This document shows positions 13,272 to 26,461 of a stretch of DNA of 64,000 nucleotides, piece by piece. The DNA is from Anisakis pegreffii (Eukaryota; Nematoda; Chromadorea; Rhabditida; Anisakidae): NCBI GenBank assembly GCA_035041965.1, contig JAPYMA010000475.1:19893-83892 (forward strand), in the 5' to 3' direction. Made by a program: the position numbers and the translations under genes. The notes below the pieces were generated by a model. It worked only from the letters and a program-made list of their open reading frames with translations. It was not told where the DNA came from and did not search any database. Each line of letters starts with the position of its first letter. Positions within the stretch are counted from its first letter, which is position 1.

Positions 13272-16200
13272 ATGAAGATTCTGTGGGAGAGTGACGATTG
13301 GCCAGGTGCTGTAGTGGAACCAGGTGTAACATGTCTAAATTGGATACCAAATGTGAACAAACCTGGCTTTGGATTACTTGCAGCAGGTATCATGTACTTC
13401 TGTGTTTTGAATTGTATATTTATAACTATTCATATTCAAATGTCAACTAAACGGCAGACTAATTGTCACGCTCCTACAGATATCATTTTGTAATGTTCTT
13501 GGACTGTAGATACCATACTGTGCTAGATCTTTATTCGCAGATGTTGAATTGTTTTTCTTTCGGTTGAAATTAGGGAGCAGTGTTTTGAATGGTTTTAAGT
13601 GGAACGAGCATTGAGTAGTTGCGATGTTTAGGTTCAGAATCTGGCGCGGTGGGAGTGACATCAACAGAATTGTATGGTGGACGTGACGATCTGAAACGTT
13701 ATAACTTCAACTTACGTGGTCATCATAGTGCAATTAGCATTGTGGCATGGAACTGTGAACAGACCAAATTGGCCAGTTGTGATCTGTCAGGAATTATTTA
13801 TGTATGGGTACCGAATGAAGAGAGGTGGAGTGTGGAATTGGTCAACGATAGAGGTATCAAGGTAACCACCAACTTTTCAGTATGAACTGTAAGGCCACAA
13901 TTTTTTACGCCATTTGAAAATCTTTTCTATTCGTAGTCACAAGGAGAAAAACTGTTCGCTGTTTGAGTTGATTTACGAACGATTCAAAATGGTACTAATG
14001 ATTCACGTCTAGCGATCGTTTTTGAATATTTATGTGATTAGAATATTGCTAAATTGCCAGACTGTTGTCTTGAATTAGTTCAGTCAAATGAAGATAATTA
14101 CCTCAAATATGATAACCCACATAAGAGAGCAATAAATAGATATTATCTTAGGTTCGTGATGTAAGTTGGAGTCCGAGCGGTACGTCTGCATTGATTTGTT
14201 ATGAAGATAATTTTGTCTTAATCGGCTCCTCAAATGGGCAACGCATTTGGTCGAGCTCGTTCGCGGTTACAGTAATGTGTGGTGTTTGGGCACCTGATTC
14301 TCGGGAGCTTGTTCTTGGCTTCAATACGGGCGCTATTCAAGTGCTTACAGAACAGGGTAATTCCACAATATTTCGTTGCATTTTTGACGAAGATGAATAA
14401 TTTTGGATTAATTGTAATTTATAGTCTCGAATGTTGAGAATTATTCGCAATGTGTTCTTGCACAAAACTTGTGTCATATCATTCGAATGCTCCAGTTGCG
14501 TTTCGATTGGTAACGGTAACCTGTGCTGATTTAAGGTGCAACTGTCACTGAACGTTCATTATTACCCTGTGCAGTGCTGCGACTTGCTGCTTCTCCTCTT
14601 CGCAAAGATGGCAAATGGACTCTTGCTGTATGCTCAGCATCTAATAGCATCCTCTTCTTGAACGCTTATGATGAGGTTGCCAGTTATGCTACGCCACTTA
14701 TGTTTACTGTTATTTGCAGTCCACCTCTCAAATGTTTGACTCTCGAAATTTTATGTTTCATTACGGAACGGATTTTATATTGCTCATGATCGTTTTATTG
14801 AATAATAATTTGACGATCATCGAATTCAGATTTTTGGATTAGATAAGCAGTATTAGTTTGAAAGTGATCATAACTGTTCGCAAACAAGCCGGTAATGGAG
14901 ATATTTAATGTAGATGGTAGTGATGAATGTGTGGAACAGATAACATTATTACTGTTTTAGGTAGAACCGTTGAGTTGGCAAAGTACAGAACCACTGCTGA
15001 GTGTGCAGTGGAATGCAAGTGGTACATTACTGGCTGTGATTTGCTGTCGTAATCGTTTGATTGTTCTCGATTATCGATCTACGCTCATCTATTCACAGCA
15101 AGTGCCGATTAATTCACCCAATAATCTGTTAACTGCCTTCACATGGGCACATGATGATCAAGTGTTAATCGCTGCTGCTGGTCTGTTCGAATATTTCTTC
15201 TCAAATTCCATTTTATCCACTCCTTGACTGCGTCCATTTGTCTACTTCAAGTCATCAACAACTACCATTTCCAGGAGGGCATCTGGCTGTAGGTCGTGTT
15301 TTGATCGGTGTACCATCGTTGTTCAACCTAGTCACCTATAATCTTTGGTTGATGATGGGATCGTCTGCACGCCGTGTCGATTCCCTTCCACTCCCAATTC
15401 GCGAGCGTAACTCGATACGTGAATTGGACCATCATTTCATTAGAGTAACTTCTATCTTATTTATATTTCATTTTAATTCAAAATCCGTTTCATCAAAAAT
15501 TCCATCTGTTTGAATCTGTGTTTTTCTTTTTAATTGCAATTTATTGATGGTACTAGTGGCATTTAATTGCAATTTATTTTGCCAACAAGCGGAGCTGTTC
15601 GTTTTCATTTTCTTACCACCGTTGTAGTAGTAGAAGGATATATATTGCTGAGTGTAGTAAAATACTCAGCATCAATCAACTTGTTCATAATTGTCATAAA
15701 ATTGTCACGGGCTCATTCAAAAAAGTTCCTGAATGCTTTCTATATCATAGCATGATGGATGTAAATGGTGATAATTGCAGTGTCGTATTCCATCTCGTGA
15801 ACAGTTATCCGCTCAAGTATGTGAGCCATCAGATTGGCGATGGTATTGTACTATCAAGCCAATACCCCGTAAAGCACACTCATATGTGCTCTGTATGGAG
15901 CATATGGGTGGTTTAGTGCCGATTTTAGTTGGTCGTCAAACAAATCGCATAATACCACAATTTCATATTTCGTTACTTAGTCCCTCTATGGTCGTCTCAT
16001 CAAACAGTCGATCATCCACTCCTGATAACGGCTCTTCAGCTCAAGTTGGTGAGAAATTTCGTTAATTTTTACGAAAATTGTTTCGTAATAATGTTCATTC
16101 CTTTGAACAACAGATATTTGAAATTAGTGTCGAAAACTATGATCGTTGTTTTTGATTAAGAGTTTGTAATAATATTTCTAATATACTCATTCCCGGTCCT

Positions 16201-19200
16201 CACTTTGAGACAATGTAAGACGACAACTTCAGTTATATTCAGAACTTAACAAATTGTCGTGATTTGTTACAATTCTTCGCAGATGGGTTTCTTACATGAA
16301 CTTTTGAAGCACCAGAAAAAGAGTTTGATAATACGAAAACAGATAAGAGCCTGGGCTTGTTTTAGTTTCTTGCAAATCTCTCTGAAAAAAATGGTGATGC
16401 AATCAATTGGGAATGTGGGTGAAGTAAATGAACAGTAGTGGTTTTTAAATGATTGTTGAAAGAGATCGTTCTTATTTTCTCATATTGCAGAAGATGTCGG
16501 TGCGTTTACACGTCATTCAACGCAGCGTAATTCTGTGTGGAGGAAAAGTAAACGTCAACTTAGGGCGCTGATGAACAGACATGTTGCTTGCAGACAACCG
16601 GTCAACACCATCAATGATAAATTGTTGCAGGTTTGTGTTTGTTTTTTCTCCTCCTGCCTCAACTTGTTCTCTTAGTGCCGGAACTGTTCACATCAAATAA
16701 TCATTTTTCAACTGTTTTTATTTCAACTGTTCTATATTGTTTTTCTGATGGCTAGATAACAATAACGGGTTGATTTTAATACGCGAAAAAAATTCATATA
16801 TTCTGTTAAGCCACTTACAAATGTCGCTGATGTTTTCGTATTTATAAATCTTCATTAGGTGTTGTGTTCATTTGGTCATTTTCAGGTTACTTCTAATGTT
16901 TGGTGTACGAGATTCAAGATGACTTCATTGGCAACAAATATCCTTCCTCCATTCCTTGCTCAGGTAAAATCAATTAATTATTTGGGACGAGAAAATGTTA
17001 CTAAAATTTTTTAAATCGATTCTGTGGTACTCATGAAAATGATTATTTGTGGGCAGTTCAATTCGGTTATCCTACCTAGATTATTTTATTATCGCTTGCC
17101 TTGATTGTAAATTTTGGGTGATAAAAACATCATTTTTCAAAATAAAATACTAATTGTGGAAGGTCTACGTCGGATGATTGGTGACAGCATCATTATAGGT
17201 TATTTTTGTTATCCAGATGTGAAGATTATGAATTGGATAAGTTGAAATGGATAGGTAAGTGATAATCGAAAGATGGCGATGCTTACATTGAAGATGTTGA
17301 ATATTGAAGGTTATTTATAAGACATCTGTGTTACATTTACAACCCCGACAAATGACCGTACAACTAGTTGATCTGAGTCGTCGAAGTACGACGAGTCCTC
17401 TGTTCAGTTGCTGTCGTCGAGGAGGAGCTGCAGCCGCAGCAGAAGTAGCGACAACACGTCGTTCTTCACCGAAAAATGCAAATGCAGTTGAAACATCATC
17501 AAACGATCAAGTGTATCTGTGTGATGATAATATGCGACATGTTACTGTTGCGCCATCTGATCGGTAGTTAATTGCTTCATTCTCTCATAATAATTTTGGA
17601 TTTGTTGATCAGTTTGTTCATCATTCATCCATCATTCTGGAACGTCAATAGATCTAGAGTGAAAGTTTCACTGTTGTGGAGTAATTAACGCTTTTATCAC
17701 ACGTATGAGATAGTGAGCGCAACAGTGAACTGTGCTATTGTATATTTCGCTGTAAAATATTATTGTTCGAAGTTGAGACATGTTCCCGTTGAGATATGCA
17801 GCTATAGCGTATTTTTTAGGTACAATGATTATGCTTGGTTTAGCGAGTGTGTGATAAGTTCTTCGTTTCACGCATACTGAAATAGTATTCTGCACGTTGA
17901 AATTAAAATCGGGATCATTTGTTCTGTTGTAGAGAGTAAAATCAAGCAAGTCGTGACGTTATTTACTTCAAGCAGAACCTAAAAGTCACTAATTTCTTGT
18001 TTATCCTCAAATTGGGTTTTGTAGAGAATTATTCGTGGCTGGTGCTGTACCTCAGGGAGATGATGCTGATTATGAAATTGCTGGCATGGGAGTACCAGTT
18101 GAAGATGAAAATGATGAGCCACTCTCACCCGAGGAACGCCTCCTCTATCAGGTTATTTTTCCTCGAGTGCGTACTTTTTGGGAAATTTTATTTATTGGTG
18201 TGTTAGAAAAGTAAATATATTTGTAATGTACCGATGAAGTTTAAAAAATATTTCTGCTTTTGGTTCAGTTTCAGTCGATTGTTTTTTTCTTATGAAATGC
18301 TAAAGGAATTTGTAACTGCAATGCAAATTTTAATTTTTTAGAATGTCTTCACGGAATTCAATGAACTTCGAGTAGTAGTTGAGAGGCATATTGCAAAAAT
18401 GAAATGTTTTGCAAATGATTTGGAACGATCATCTCATAACCTTGAACCGATCAGTCCGAATAGTAATGTTGCTGGTATTGGTTCAACGCACACAGTTAGT
18501 GAGCAACTGAACTTGTTGTCCCCTGCTATCTCTCAACCTACTGTAGTCACGACAAGTGGGGCAACTTCGACTCTCGGAAAATTGCCCAAAGTATCGGCGT
18601 CACTCAAGGAAGACTGGACTGCAAGTGCCACATCTGTAGGCGGTGCTGGTACTCGAATACAACGTGCCGAACTTACAATCGGGCCATCAACTTCGGATAT
18701 GGATTGGCATCATCGATACGACGATATCGAGGTATGCAATTGTTTCTTTTTGTTTTGCTCACATTCCAAAATTATTTTCATCATATGAATTTGCTTTATT
18801 CGGTATATACGATTCGCTAATTTTACAAGAAAAACTTGAATCTATGTAGAACTCGACGGAAAGGTCGTATTCGTTTTTCGTTCGTTCATCAGCTGAAATA
18901 AATTGTACGTGTAGAATAGTTTGTCATGTGTAATACTTGACTGGATTGGTCTCGATTGAACGAAATCGTCTATTGCGATTGCGTTGAGTATTTGAATTTT
19001 TGCAGTATATTGATGAAGATGATTCGATAGTTATGCGGAATCTAAGCGAAAAGATACCGTTGGTTGATCCGTTCCGAGCTCATGACTCTTCTCGAAAGGG
19101 TGGGTGCAGATATCGCATCTATACATTTATCTGTTAATTTGATACTTCCGATCATCGCAGTCAAATAAATGCATTTCCTCTTTATAGAGACATTTTTCTA

Positions 19201-21666
19201 TAGTTACTTTATGTTTGGATCGTGCAGAATTGCGTCCGTTACATGGGGCATTTCGAGCGTTCCTATTATACAAACCATGCCAATTGCTGAGGGTTTGGTT
19301 TTAATTGACGAGATGACGTGAACTGCATATTTTTGCGTTTCCTCGGCTCTGAGTAAAGAACTTTTAAGTTTGATGTTATTGTCACTTAAAGTTGATTTTG
19401 ATAACGAGAAGATGATGCCGATTCATTGTTATTTTCTATTTCAGTTGCCTTGTTAATGCTTTATGTTTGTTTGTTAAAGAGATAGAACAAGAGCATTGGC
19501 TATTATTAGTGAACGATTCGATGAATTTGTAGGGCTGCGTCAGTTGAATGATATATCATCCGTGTTAGATAAGCTGGCAAAATTAGCGAACGATTTAACG
19601 ACACGTTGTACAATCGGACAGTTGAGTCACGAAGCTAGTCCATCAAGTTCACGACAGCTGAATTATAACGGACGAAACAATTCGGTTAGTCTTATTGTTG
19701 TTATGTTCAAAGCAGATTCATATCTTACAAATGCTTTGCATTGTATTGAATAATTTGAATAGACAGTTAGGTGCAGGCCAGGTCATAACATGGTTTAGAC
19801 TCGTTAATATCGGTGAAATCGATACATCACTCGGTGTCGAGCAAAGTTTTCCCCTGCGAGTAGGAGTCGGACCGGAAAGTTTTGTCTGAAATCGAGTGAC
19901 GTGCCAATCTCACTGATGTTAACGAGTATGAGCCAGGCTATGAATTTGGCTTGTATAAAATTATCTATTCATGTTATCGTGATCGCGCATAGATCAGTTC
20001 GTTCTGATTGTGGCGTTTGATGCTCATCAGTTTCGTATTATGTGGGCTGATTGCAAACTCATCACAGTCAGTCGGCGGAGGCTGAACAAAGTCGACAGTT
20101 GTTACACTCGGGTTTGATTCCTGTTTGCGGGGAAAGTTTCAATCAAAAGCGAGTGGTGGACTAGTTTCATTGATGTTAATGAATAATGTATAAAATTGAT
20201 TACAAATATATTTCTATTTTCGTATCAAGTGTAAAGACATGGATATCAAAATTCACTATGTTGTGCCATTTCCTATTCATCCATTTGATTTATCACTCGA
20301 AAATTCGTTTATGTTCTTGTGTGAATGTATTGCTTTCAGCTTGAATTGAACGAAACTCATGCTACGGTGTCCTCGCTTCGTTCCCAGTTAAAAGATATTG
20401 CTAAGAAAGTAACGCAGATAGAAAGGAAAATCAACTATGGTTAAATTTTCGATTCAATTGATGCATTTGACGTATTTATTATTTTTTGATAAGTACATGA
20501 ATTTCTGATATGCAATACATAATCAGTTGTTGTAATCAGTAATGTATGAAGGTTTTTTGTGTGCTGCGAAAAAAAAATCATTAATTTGATGTGTTCGGAG
20601 ACATTTTATCTATTAGATCGTCGTGAATTTTGTTTGAATAATTCTCTTACATGAATGAACTATTGTTTACGGCACAACCGATCGTTTTTGTAGGTGATGA
20701 GTTGTTGGACGAAGTTTATGGCGATCTGCAACAACGAGTTCAACATATCAAAGCAGTTCTCGGAGAGCAACCGGCCATCTCTGACGAGATACCACTGCTT
20801 ACCATGCAAAATAAAGCGCCTTTCTGGAATGAAGCCAGTCAAGTTTATCAGGTACGAATTATCTTTTCCATTCTAAGTTGCTTTTTGTGCAATTTGCTGA
20901 TAACATTATTGCGAAAACTTTGCACACTTCCATTCAAGCTACGACGATTCTATAAACATTTAAAAAAAATGTCTTATATTTAACCATGTTTTAAGTTTTA
21001 AACATGTTACCATTAACTTTCCTCACTTGAAAGTGAAATAAACGTGACGGAGGTTCGTATTAAAACCATGGTTTACGAGTGATATACGAGAGGAATGAGT
21101 ATGAGCACACAGACGATGCCAAATCAGAACGCTACTGAAACGAAATCAATGCTTAACGATCACCGAATGTAGAAACCTTCGATAGAAATGTCCGAAAACA
21201 AGTCGAGTGCTTTCCTGGAATAGCCGATCATAGTCTCCTCACATGACCGAATTAGACACGAAAGTATACTTGCAAGAAATATCGGACTGATAGGTTTCAA
21301 AGCAGCTCCAGTACAGTGCTGTAGCATTGCTAAACCGAATAGAGCGATATGATTTGTAAGCCATAATATAATCATAATTCACTATGATAGCGATCTATGT
21401 TTAATGATCGAAATTTCCGTTGAAATAGATTCGTGATCCGGTCTTTTGACATACCTGGTAAAATTTGATATTGTTTGCAGCTCGATTTTGGTGGTCGCGT
21501 AACACAAGAATCAGCGAAGAACTTTCAAATCGAATTTTGTGATAAGCAAGTAATGCAGTTTGGTAGAATTGAAAATGGTGCATATACTCTCGATTTTCGT
21601 GGACCGTTCAGTGCAGTGCAGGCATTTGCTGTTGCATTAGCTTCAATAACTCAGCGATTGAAGTAA
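13272..21666 (+). CDS. TULP4: TULP4/TUSP-type protein: WD40, SOCS box, split Tubby domain
   Basis: The vertebrate relative is a Tubby-superfamily protein whose SOCS box suggests a role in a Cullin ubiquitin ligase. Seventeen exons join to 1025 residues: 13272-13386, 13632-13861, 14152-14356, 14536-14675, 14961-15180, 15275-15444, 15781-16048, 16491-16630, 16886-16963, 17310-17563, 18025-18151, 18342-18731, 19006-19099, 19482-19684, 20340-20439, 20694-20851 and 21481-21666. The WD40 part (1 to about 330) has family blocks such as [10 protein letters not shown] and [16 protein letters not shown]-like region follows at about 330-420 ([15 protein letters not shown]). The first Tubby piece begins at residue 497 (VTSNVW, then [13 protein letters not shown]). 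The last piece is at 953-1025 ([17 protein letters not shown] to [14 protein letters not shown]). Between them are about 410 residues of low-conservation Ser/Asp-rich insert. The start is the first ATG in the open exon; no clear SL acceptor lies next to it. Confidence 0.93.
19821..19930. repeat. degenerate direct repeat, copy 1 (intron of TULP4-type gene)
   Basis: Shares an order of motifs with 20101-20188. An ACTCGG block is followed by GAAAGTTT, then CGAGTG, then TTTCATTGATGTTAAT or a variant of it. The copies are diverged and about 280 bp apart in the same orientation, which fits an old dispersed or duplicated element. The homology was seen by eye only. Confidence 0.4.
20101..20188. repeat. 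degenerate direct repeat, copy 2, with a tRNA B-box-like motif
   Basis: Second copy of the repeat at 19821-19930. It contains GGTTTGATTCC, close to the Pol III B-box consensus. An upstream block (GTCGGCGGAGGCTGAAC, then ACAAAGTCGAC) resembles 25219-25247 (GAGCGGTAAAAC, then ACAATGTCGAC). This could be the remnant of a tRNA-derived SINE. No full tRNA fold is evident. Confidence 0.3.
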
Positions 21667-23314
21667 GAAGCTGAATGGGTGCTAAATACCTATAAAAGAG
21701 ATTGATGAATAGTAGGTGGTTGAATTGGTATACTAACATGCGACAAAGTGTCCTCGATCTACGGCTAATAGTCGACATTTACAGGGTGTGTGTAATGTGT
21801 AATCCTCTTGAGCAGTAGTGGAATTTAGTTTCGTTTGGATTTTTTTAGTGATTTTAATACATGAATAGTAATGATAATCAAATTTTCATTTCATGTCTAT
21901 CGTAAATGCAATGGCATCCACAAACTCTAGATTTCAAGACTTTTGCATAATTTTTGAGAGTGAAATTGAAAAGCTGAAGGCGAATGTGATGAATCGTTTT
22001 ATTCATTATATATTCGCATACATGATATGTTTTTGTCAGTGCTCTTGCTATCAATATGATTGCTACCGTGTACTCGTAATGTGATCCATTCAATATATTG
22101 TTCTTCATGCGTTGATCATTCAGTCAAATCACTTATTAATGTATGTTTGGCTCAATTTTTGCAGCACAACACACAGTGTCTTTGATAATCTTTCAGCGGC
22201 ATTTTCTACAATGTTGCAGCTTTGGAACCGTTCATTCAACACCCATAACGTTTTCTCTTCTTGTATTGTTTTTCCAAGCATTCCTATGCCAAAAACCCAA
22301 ACCTCCTTGCTTTTGAGTTTTTGCGACGAGTCAGTTTTAAATCTGCAAACTTTCTCATTGTATATGAAATGAGATTTGGATTTTCTTATTTCTATCGAGA
22401 TTTTTTTTTCTTATCTTCCAAAGGATCTTTGCCATTCATTATTCCCCACATTTTACAAACCACTGTAAAATGCGTTGTCTTTCCATGTGCAGTGCTAAAA
22501 TTGTGAATTTATTGGTACATAATTTGAACGATCTTCAGAAATTCATTTACTTGTCATATTTGATTCGGAACAGAATTTATTGTGATTGAGGAAAGTTGAT
22601 GAAGGTGAGTACAATTTGTTTATATTATCCAACCAAAGCATCTTCGGCTAATAATTAGCACAACAGTCATTGTAATAATCATTATCTCCATACCATCGTT
22701 ACGTAAGTTTGTCAGTTAATTGTTCAATTTTGAGGTGTTTTCTTCAGCTATACAATAATTTTTCACTTACATTTCTTTCGAATTCTTGAAGTGTTCTTAT
22801 CACCATGCTCTTAATCATTCAAAAATAATAACTGCTAAATTTTTGCACGTTTGATCACGATAATATGATTGATATTTCTCCAATATTTCAATCAGTTTGC
22901 CGTCATTTTGTGTTCAATGAAAGCTGATCAAAATCAACCAGCAAAAGAGCCCGATTTATGATCTAGGAATGAGAGAATGCAGTCATTTTGGAACACTTCA
23001 ATTTGCATTTTTAATAGTGCGTTAAACGGTAATATGTTGTGAATGCGGTTTTTCAAATTGCGGGTTCATGATTCGTCATTATTTTACTTTTGTATCTTAA
23101 GTGATATACATTGACGTACATTTTTTCTAAATCCATCGTTTCGCTGATTTTTACGGAATGCGTTCAGCGTTTTATTCATGAAATTTTTTTTCTTCACTTG
23201 TATGCATTTATGTTTTTGTTCTTGTGTGCATCGTTATATCTGATCAAATATACGTATATTGAATATTCCACGCTTATGTTGCATTATTTTTATTACGAAG
23301 ACATCACATTTCAG
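21667..23314. other. intergenic, no well-supported gene
   Basis: Downstream of the TULP4-type gene. One open frame follows a good acceptor at about 22163 (TTTTGCAG) and runs to 22372, but I could not connect it to other exons. It may belong to the unrecognised island beginning near 23315. Confidence 0.35.
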
Positions 23315-24333
23315 TACCTTCAAATTGGCAACGTACCAGTTGTGCGTCTTATTAATCAGTCTTTCGGAAGAAGACTGACTTTTGTTCATGCGATGATTAT
23401 GAGTGTTCCCATTTCGACAAAGTATCATCCACATATTAACTTCATACATGTGGGAGACTTCATTTTCAGTCAATTCAAGAATTATGAAGTAGAAGGACCT
23501 TTTTTGTTTCACAGAGCAATTTATTCGTGAGGTTAATTTGCTGATTTTGAAATGTTTTCTTGAATTGATTGGGACGCATTTATTTAATAGTTTCGTGATG
23601 TGGAATTGGAGTTTGTTTATGAGTTAATTAATGAATACGGTATTGAAACATCGTATTCGATCGGGACAAATAGTAAATTTCGCATTTTTTTGTAGTATAT
23701 TTTGATTTATTGAATTTCATGGACGTCAAAGTTGATAGATTACAAATCGGTTGACTTCGTTTTCTAGAAATTGAGCGTGGCATTCATTCATTCACTGTTT
23801 GCTTTTGAAGCATTACCTTTGATTGGACTTTGAAGCATTGATTCAAGAGGTTCAAATGGCTTTCGATCGTACTTATAGAAGTGCGACAGAAGATTCATTG
23901 TTTAAAAAATTGAGTGAGCGGGGATATCTGATAAAATGGTGGTCTTCAAGGAAGTCTGGCATCGTTCTTTTATTTTCTTCACCGACGTACTCAACTTAAT
24001 CCACTCCATGAATGTGCTCAGAGTTGATTCAGTGCAGGATAAGGATTACGAGTATCATGCCTGTTAAGGTCGTTGCTTATAAAGCTAGAGTAGCATCTCG
24101 AAACGAATTGTCGTCTCACGGTATGTGCTTGGCTTCTTTCCAGTGACGAATTATTCTTTTCTGCACAACGGCAGATCGTTGAAGCAATTTTATGTCTTGA
24201 AGAATTAACCGCCAAACCAGTTTATCCGCCCTTGACCTTCAGTGCTGTCCAAAAATATGCTCAACCGAAATTGCAAAATTATCGCTCGTTTCATCAGCGA
24301 AATTTTATGCTTGTTTATAACTGATAAATAATG
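23315..24333 (+). CDS. unrecognised coding-like exon cluster
   Basis: Several short open segments follow strong acceptors and read like globular protein. One starts at 23315 (YLQIGNVPVVRLINQ). Another is 23591-23672 (FRDVELEFVYELINEYG), followed by 23768-23796. One near 23852-23960 reads VQMAFDRTYRSATEDSLF then KKLSERGYLIKWW. Another is 24033-24120 (IMPVKVVAYKARVASRNE). Phases of several neighbours agree: 23591-23672 plus 23768-23796 totals 111 bp, and 24033-24120 enters in phase 0. Near 24120-24333 two frames are open, and the apparent intron between them is only 23 bp. So the gene could be broken there or wrongly modelled by me. I do not recognise the family, and the protein start and end are not fixed. 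Confidence 0.4.
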
Positions 24334-25830
24334 GAGTGAGCAATGCAGTTTAAATGACATATATTTGGAATTAAATTCAAGAAACTCAGCAAGAGTCATT
24401 TAAACACATCAGTGCTGAAGTGGGTACGAAATTATTTGACCAGTTATCCCTTACCAGTTGGTGTTTATAGAAGTAACTTATAAGTTAGTTGCTCAATAAT
24501 TAATGTTCATGGATATGACTGTATCGTTTTTTTTTTCATGTTTTTAAATTAGGCTATAGATGTTTAACAGGATATTCAGCAGTTGTTATCAAACGATGAT
24601 TTTAACTATTACTTTTTTAAAATCATGCACTCAGTTGCTTCTGATTTTCAATCGGAACTGTTCTACTGAAATACAGATCGAACAATACGGTTCCACTTTA
24701 TTATGTAGGAATATCGCTGAACAGGAGGTGCCTCTTTGCATTGGAAACCTGTAAAACAGATTAGTGATCGAGTATAGGAGAAATCTCAAGTCTGCTTCTA
24801 TAATAATGAATATATTAATAAAAGGGCTATTGATAACTAGGCTTGAGATTTTAAAAGATTGTCGCAAGATTTGGGAACATCACCGATAGTTTCGATATTT
24901 TTCATTTATAGGAGCTTCAGTTCAGTAAAAACCGACTTTGAAACTAAGTTTGACATATATGCATTGGTTATTAGATGACTAATGTAAATGTTCTATGAAG
25001 GATTAATTCAGTTGTGACTGTTTTTTAAAGTTACTGATTAGCGGCAGAATGAAGCGTAAAACAGTGTTTATGTAAGGCACTCCATCAAACTGAAACGGTA
25101 ACAGATCACGATTACATGCACAATTTTCACTGAAAAAAGATTCTATGCCACCTCATTGTTAGCGCCAACTAGCAGTGAACGACGTGTGTGTTACGAATGC
25201 ATAATTTCTCTTATTGCTGTCGTAGTTGAGCGGTAAAACAATGTCGACCAGGAATTATGCGTTTCGAGGTTGTTGTAATTAGTTCAAATGCTTTATGTTG
25301 TTATTCTAATCTGTTATGGCGGTACACATATATAGCGGAAAATGATGATCTTATGTATTGTTACCGAACCTTCACATTCTCATCTTATACAAGATATCGT
25401 TTTTTGTCAATAAAAATTTGCACTGTTATAATAATTTAGTTGTGATGTGGTAGATAATAGGCTCGTTGTAAGCAGCTGTTGTGATACATGGTACAGTTGT
25501 TATGTGATTAGAACGGTATTCAAAGTCCACCCATTCTTGATGGAATTTCAATTCCAGTGGAATTCCAACTTGATCTGTCTTATCGTACTGTAACTCATGA
25601 AACTGTCTATTTATCTATTTATTTAACCAGCAAATCCAGCTCATTACAAGTTTATGTCTCTCTGTTATCATCAATATCACTAATATCACATTCTTCCTTC
25701 TCTGGTATTCTTCTTTCCGCGCAGCTAACGGTACTGACGATGGGGATCATCTGTTTTCATGAAATTCTAACTTGGATTGTTCATTTGGCGAGCACAGAGG
25801 TTTTGGGGCACTCTTCCATATTGCCCAATG
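24334..25830. other. no gene seen between two coding-like islands
   Basis: AT-rich sequence. It includes a tRNA-like block at about 25215-25270 related to 20070-20120. It could be one long intron if the islands on either side belong to a single gene. Confidence 0.3.
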
Positions 25831-25840
25831 ATTTCTAGGG

Positions 25841-26461
25841 AGAGGGACTCAAAAGGAGCCCGAAAGTACATTCCGATTGATCGATTGAACATTCGTCCAA
25901 CAGATGTTCAAAGTAGCTCTTTAGAACAATTCCTCCTTGCATACGTAGTAAATCAGTAATCTTTTGGTATTAATAACAAACAATTGAAAACTATCCATAT
26001 CCACCGTCAAATCCTAAACCTATTAAATGTATAATTTTTTATTTGTAACATTGTATCATGGCCCTAACCAAATAGTATTATTGTGGGCAGTGGCGTATGC
26101 AAGCAGGAATAGTGCAATATGAAGCACTTTCGGCTACGAAAAATCGCTGGAAAAATGACAAATTTGTCGATACGGAAGAAGTCGAACGTTTCTTCAGCGT
26201 TAAGACTTTATATTTCCCATTCATTCATGTCCGTTCGATACGTGGATAGAACAAAGGTGTTATTTTTTCAACGCATTTAAATTTGGCTCACGCAGTTATT
26301 CGTGTAACGCTGTATTATCTCCGAAATAAATGAAATTGCAATTAAAAGGCCGCCCGCTGCAAAAGAAAACAGTGAGTCAAGGGCCTCCCAGCCACTGCAA
26401 AAAAGTCTTGCGTACCCCACTGATTGCGATGAGAAGAAGCGAAGGGATCGTTTGTAATTGT
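25841..26461 (+). CDS. unrecognised coding-like exon cluster, probable 3' end of a gene
   Basis: Three segments look coding. The first follows GATTTCTAG at about 25840 and reads RKYIPIDRLNIRPTDV, ending at TAC before GTAGTA (25944). The second follows TGGGCAG at about 26090, reads WRMQAGIVQYEAL then KFVDTEEVERFFS, and ends before GTTAAG (26199); both join in phase 0. The third, about 26349-26461, reads RPPAAKENSESRASQ and ends EKKRRDRL with a stop, a plausible charged C-terminus. Its joining phase to the second segment is unresolved. I do not recognise the family. It lies about 700 bp upstream of the 53BP1-type start and could form one gene with the 23.3-24.3 kb island. Confidence 0.4.

Noticed and set aside
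18643..18849. Extra open frame overlapping a TULP4-type exon
   Set aside because: It is an alternate frame over the coding exon 18342-18731 and has no signal of its own.
25200..25275. tRNA gene
   Set aside because: Only part of a D-arm-like motif is present; no acceptor stem or intact T-arm can be folded by eye.
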